From: JAHEFU01 sp041395205
GTDB lineage: Bacteria; 4484-113; JAFGCY01
DNA length: 64,000 nt
Direction: 5' to 3'
Assembly: GCA_041395205.1 (NCBI GenBank)
Contig: JAWLAZ010000001.1
Location: 558,001-622,000 of the forward strand
The position numbers and the translations under genes are program-made. Below the pieces are notes generated by a model. That model saw nothing but the letters and a program-made list of their open reading frames with translations, was not told the DNA's origin and searched no databases. Below, one piece after another: positions 60,623 to 64,000 of this stretch; position 1 is the first letter of the stretch; every line of letters begins with the position of its first letter.

Positions 60623-62225
60623 CGCCGTTGCCAATTTCGAGAGTCGTGCCGTCGCGGCGGTAGCGCGGCCGGCCGTCCGGGAAGTCGGATGCGTCATCGA
60701 ACAGCCAGCGCCAGCAGAAGCTCAGGCGGCGCGGGTCCTCCTCGAAGCTGCCCGTATGCACGCAGCACTGGCGGATGCGCGCGGAGTTGAAGGTATGGGC
60801 GTCCATGAACTGCTTGATGGTGATCCGGAAGCCGCGCGTGGCCAGCTCGTTGCCATCGGGCCGCTCGCCGCCGCTGCGTCCGCCGAGGCGTTGCCAGATC
60901 CCGCCGAGCTTCTCGAACAGGCCGGGCACGCAGGCGCACATCCGCGAGACCTCGAGCGCCAGCTGCGGCGCACCGGGCCCGAGCTGCTCGCTGAGCACCT
61001 TCGTCAGGCTGCCGCTTCTGAGCATGTCTACCACGGGCCGGCTCAGGCCGTCGAAGGTGATCGTATTGGCAACGATGTGGATCCACTCGCGCAGCCGGTC
61101 GCGGCCGATCAGCTGCGGCAGGGACTTCCAGCTGCCGTCGGAGAGCTTCAGCATGTAGGAGATGTCGCAGCAGTCACGGTGCGAACAGGGCAGTGGTACG
61201 AAATCCTCAGCCGTCATCGCGCCGTCAGTCCAGCCGGCCAGCCGCTTCAGGATGCCGGTCGGCGTCGTGCGGTCCAGCGGGTCGTAGCCCGGGAAGCGCC
61301 CGCTGCCGAACATCGGCTGCAGGGCCACACCGGAGCAGTAGGGGCTGTCCAGTCCATGCCTGATGATGCGGCCGCACTGCTCCTCGTTGACATTGCGCAT
61401 CACGGTGGTCACGAGCGTATGGAAGATCCCGCGCTCATTCATGCGCGCACTCGCCAGCAGCTTTTCCTCGAGCACGTCCTCATTGCGCAGCACGTGCGAG
61501 GTATTGCCATCGAAGCCGTCAAACTGCAGGTAGACCTCCACCTGGCGGCGATGCGTTGCCAGGAAGTCGAGCAGCGCATCATTGCGGGCGATCTCGCGGC
61601 CGTTGCTGTTGAGCATGATGCGGGTGATGCTGCGCGTTGCCAGGGCCTCGATCATCGGTACGATGTCGCGGCGCACGGTGGGCTCGCCGCCGCTGAGCAT
61701 CACGACACCGAGCCGGCCACCCTCGCGTTCGAGCATCGTGTCCACCGTTGCCAGAATCTCCGTGAGCGTCGGGCGTTCCTCGATGGGCTCCGCAGTACCG
61801 GGCGGTTTCGCACTGGCGAAGCAGGCCGGGCAGCCGTAGTTGCAGCGCTCGGTGACGTTCAGGAGCAGGATGCAGGTGTGCTGGGCATGGCTCGCGGGCA
61901 GGCCATGGCGATAGGCATCCGGGAAACCGCCGGGCAGGCCGGGGCGGTCGGGGACGATGGTGCTCGTGGGCGTGGACCAGCCGCGCCGGGCCTGCCAGAG
62001 CAGCGCATCCTCTTCATAGAGCGACTCCGTCTCGCCGTGCAGCTCGCAGAAGCGCCGCATCCAGATGCTGCCGGAATGGCTGACGAGCATCCCGTCCTTC
62101 CAGACCCCGGGCTCATCGCTGGCGCGCTGCCGCTCCGCGAAGCACTGCGGGCAGACGGTCTGTACGAATTCCTCGATGGTGTAGGGTCTGAGCTGGATCG
62201 GGCTGACCTGGTCCTGTGGGTCCAC
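60615..62225 (-). CDS. Radical SAM protein, Tes/MJ0619-like
   Basis: About 536 residues; GTG 62225. The radical SAM CxxxCxxC is at 128-135 (ERCNYGCPACFAS), followed by SGGEPTVRRD. The N-terminal CPQC at 25-28 and FCELHGE at 60 match the tetraether lipid synthase family, as does PLPCSHRDCC in the middle. The family's extra Cys block just before the radical SAM motif (CxxxCGxC then HKQHTC) is partly lost: only HAQHTC (113-118) remains. Tes-family enzymes couple lipid tails by C-C bond formation. Function here inferred, not shown. First gene of the four-gene operon. Confidence 0.82.
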   Translation of the reverse strand: MDPQDQVSPIQLRPYTIEEFVQTVCPQCFAERQRASDEPGVWKDGMLVSHSGSIWMRRFCELHGETESLYEEDALLWQARRGWSTPTSTIVPDRPGLPGGFPDAYRHGLPASHAQHTCILLLNVTERCNYGCPACFASAKPPGTAEPIEERPTLTEILATVDTMLEREGGRLGVVMLSGGEPTVRRDIVPMIEALATRSITRIMLNSNGREIARNDALLDFLATHRRQVEVYLQFDGFDGNTSHVLRNEDVLEEKLLASARMNERGIFHTLVTTVMRNVNEEQCGRIIRHGLDSPYCSGVALQPMFGSGRFPGYDPLDRTTPTGILKRLAGWTDGAMTAEDFVPLPCSHRDCCDISYMLKLSDGSWKSLPQLIGRDRLREWIHIVANTITFDGLSRPVVDMLRSGSLTKVLSEQLGPGAPQLALEVSRMCACVPGLFEKLGGIWQRLGGRSGGERPDGNELATRGFRITIKQFMDAHTFNSARIRQCCVHTGSFEEDPRRLSFCWRWLFDDASDFPDGRPRYRRDGTTLEIGNGDA

Positions 62226-62231
62226 GGGAAG

Positions 62232-62278
62232 AGTATAGAGGGGAGTAGTGGGCAGTGGTCAGTAGGCAGTGGGCAGTT
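62232..62278 (-). promoter_or_regulatory. Leaderless -10 box beside a heptad repeat tract
   Basis: Minus-strand TATACT (62237-62232) lies 6 nt before GTG 62225. The heptad tract AGTAGTG, GGCAGTG, GTCAGTA, GGCAGTG, GGCAGTT (62244-62278) occupies the -35 position. No good -35. Confidence 0.5.
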
Positions 62279-62395
62279 CCGCCAGATGTCAGACAACAGA
62301 CTTCAGAAGACAGAGTATTGCAGGGAACCTCAGCCACAGGCAGGATTTGACGCCATTGCCGATATACCGTCACTTGCTTGCGACTTCCATTGTGT

Positions 62396-62401
62396 TAAAC
62401 T
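62396..62401 (+). promoter_or_regulatory. -10-like box TAAACT for the edge gene
   Basis: TAAACT lies 7 nt before ATG 62409 with no Shine-Dalgarno; TTGCTT (62374-62379) lies 16 bp upstream as a possible -35. Confidence 0.35.
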
Positions 62402-62408
62402 CCCATTA

Positions 62409-64000
62409 ATGCAGATGATGCTCAATAAAGTGAGCAGCAAAGGCCAATCCGAGCCTGCCAAGCGTGCGCACGGATACAGCGGAACTGGCAGCCTGGTCAA
62501 TACGACCATGAAGCAGTGGTATGACGGTGACACGGAACCGGCTGGTGACTCACTCGAACATATCTATGATCGGGGCCGGATGCTGCAGAACTACGATGGC
62601 AGCAGCACCTACGGTGACCAGTGGCGCTGGGCTGGAGCACAAAACGCGCACAACTCTCCATTGCATTCGCCCAATGCGGACACGGCATCTCAGACTGGCT
62701 ACAACCTTGCCAATGACAAGACGCCGCAGCGCCGGACGTTCCTGAGTCCTACCTCCGAAGGCGACCAGCGCAACCTTTATGGTCAGGGAAAGCCCCAGGC
62801 AAAAGATTCTTCGGGATCTGGTGCCAACTGGTATGTCGGTACCACCAGTCAACCTCAGACGGCCCAGATGGGCAGTATGGAGAGCCGGCTATTCTTCGAG
62901 GGCACAGTTACAGCCACTGACATGGATCGCGCGACTGACACCCGCGAAAAGGGACGCATCGGTATAACTGGCTCTGCACAGGCATATGGCGGCAGCAATG
63001 GCCGCGTGACATCAGAGGCGATAGGGAGGGATATAAACCCTCTGGGACGCGGTGGTGGAGCTGCGTTGGTTGGTGGGATGTTGAATTTCGGCGGACTAGC
63101 ACCTGGCTTGCCAGGAGGTCAGAGAGAAGTGAATCAGGGAAACAGTGTGAATAATGCTTGCGTAGGATGTGACAAGTTAGGAAGCCCCCATCAGGATCCT
63201 GGAAATGGTGGATTTGGTGCTGCTCCTATCTCAAATCAATTGAATGATCCCGTTCGACAGTGTTGCAGTTGTTTTGCTTCGATAACCTATTCCGACGCCC
63301 GTGCCCTAACACCTCCCGTTACTTATTTGAGGGAAAGTTGTTGCCCAAAGATCTGTTCAAATGACGAAGTCGACTGTGTGGATCATGGAAATGTGGTACA
63401 TACTTGGCCAAACTACGCGCCAGTATATACATGTGATTTACAAAATTGTAAACCTTGTGAAAATATCTATCAACATGGACTTTCCCCCGGACTTACAAAC
63501 GCGATTTCACTGGCATCAGCTTGCTTAAAGAACAAAATTGAACTTGTAAAATGTGCTATTGGAGCCACAAACACTAATCCCAATTATAGTCAAACAGCCA
63601 AACAAATAATTCATGATTATTTGTATGGCGAGATTCATTTTTTAGAAAAACTTAATTCAAAAATGTTTACAATAAAGTGGGAGACAGATTCGACAAAGAA
63701 GTGTAAATGGTTTGGACACAAATGTGCTCCTGGAATTGCCGCAGTTGCTTGCAAGAATGATAATGTGATCATTATTTGTCCCGATTTCTATAATGTATCC
63801 GGTACTCCCTATATAGACTTACTGTGCTGGCAGTCTCATGCTATAATTCATGAAGTAATGCATAAGATTAGATTTGTAGATGTTGAGTTTCCGTGGCTCG
63901 ACATGTCTAAAAACGTTCAAGATCAGTTGGCTAAGCATGTGATGCACTGTTGTGGATGTCAGGATAATATAATGAACAATAGATATAACTGGCCTCCCGG
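62409..64000 (+). CDS. Composite secreted/toxin-like protein with HExxH domain (cut by right edge)
   Basis: The frame is open for 530 codons from ATG 62409 to the edge with no stop. Residues 1-230 are Gly/Ser/Gln/Asp-rich and GC-rich (KQWYDGDTEPAGDSLEHIYD, YDGSSTYGDQWRWAG, GRDINPLGRGGG), weakly reminiscent of the end of YD/Rhs repeat proteins. From about residue 245 there are Cys pairs (ACVGC, QCCSC, SCCPKIC, NCKPC). From about 310 the DNA becomes clearly AT-rich, and HEVMH at residues 481-485 (IIHEVMHKIRF) is a zinc-metalloprotease signature, with CCGC soon after. The composition shift suggests an acquired C-terminal module. No signal peptide seen. The N-terminal part may start further upstream, where the frame is open. 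Confidence 0.75.
   Translation, partial: MQMMLNKVSSKGQSEPAKRAHGYSGTGSLVNTTMKQWYDGDTEPAGDSLEHIYDRGRMLQNYDGSSTYGDQWRWAGAQNAHNSPLHSPNADTASQTGYNLANDKTPQRRTFLSPTSEGDQRNLYGQGKPQAKDSSGSGANWYVGTTSQPQTAQMGSMESRLFFEGTVTATDMDRATDTREKGRIGITGSAQAYGGSNGRVTSEAIGRDINPLGRGGGAALVGGMLNFGGLAPGLPGGQREVNQGNSVNNACVGCDKLGSPHQDPGNGGFGAAPISNQLNDPVRQCCSCFASITYSDARALTPPVTYLRESCCPKICSNDEVDCVDHGNVVHTWPNYAPVYTCDLQNCKPCENIYQHGLSPGLTNAISLASACLKNKIELVKCAIGATNTNPNYSQTAKQIIHDYLYGEIHFLEKLNSKMFTIKWETDSTKKCKWFGHKCAPGIAAVACKNDNVIIICPDFYNVSGTPYIDLLCWQSHAIIHEVMHKIRFVDVEFPWLDMSKNVQDQLAKHVMHCCGCQDNIMNNRYNWPP

Overview
High-G+C bacterial DNA, probably from an uncultivated Gram-negative lineage. The pointers are about a dozen predicted lipoproteins, a CPA2-type antiporter, a chemotaxis receptor and a MacB-type exporter. 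No rRNA, tRNA or universal marker gene is visible, so I cannot assign a phylum. Dockerin-like EF-hand doublets, PKD domains and PQQ-type propeller repeats in lipoproteins are common in several environmental phyla and do not settle taxonomy. Genes are densely packed on both strands. Two start modes coexist: a good Shine-Dalgarno, or no Shine-Dalgarno but a TANNNT-type -10 box 5-8 nt before the start codon.

Layout. 1-7 kb: three large surface lipoproteins and a small HELAH-motif protein. 7-14 kb: a TetR/SDR operon with its promoter-operator, then a lipoprotein plus HEAT-repeat operon. 14-21 kb: DUF2993-like protein, chemoreceptor, XRE-TPR regulator, PKD lipoprotein and HAD phosphatase. 21-28 kb: GyrI-like metal-motif protein, VOC protein divergent from a CDF metal exporter, then a two-gene operon (binding-protein/VWA lipoprotein plus a second binding-protein-like gene) behind 11-bp direct repeats that resemble a Pho box, facing a coiled-coil membrane protein. 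28-40 kb: a tiny Lys/Ala/Pro-rich protein with a textbook terminator, dienelactone hydrolase, a repeat-rich gap, two propeller lipoproteins, a transglutaminase-like protein, a KefB-like antiporter, and a 1.5-kb repeat island. 40-47.6 kb: a Fur/PerR regulator with a perfect 7-1-7 box, another propeller lipoprotein, and an ArsR-MFP-ATPase-permease-permease-lipoprotein operon that looks like metal-responsive export. 48-59 kb: an NMT1-domain hybrid histidine kinase, metallophosphoesterase, dockerin-like lipoprotein translationally coupled to a MocR regulator, and a serine hydrolase. 59-62 kb: an operon of a Tes-like radical SAM enzyme, an Lgt-family protein and two small membrane proteins. 62.4 kb to the right edge: an open reading frame, truncated by the window, whose GC-rich front joins an AT-rich Cys-rich rear with an HExxH motif. 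It looks like a modular secreted or toxin-type metalloprotease.

The most unusual points are the composition-chimeric HExxH protein at the right edge, the Tes-like radical SAM/Lgt membrane operon, the leaderless promoter signature, the heptad-periodic repeat tracts and hairpin words, and an unnamed YxxGRWxW module shared by four lipoproteins.
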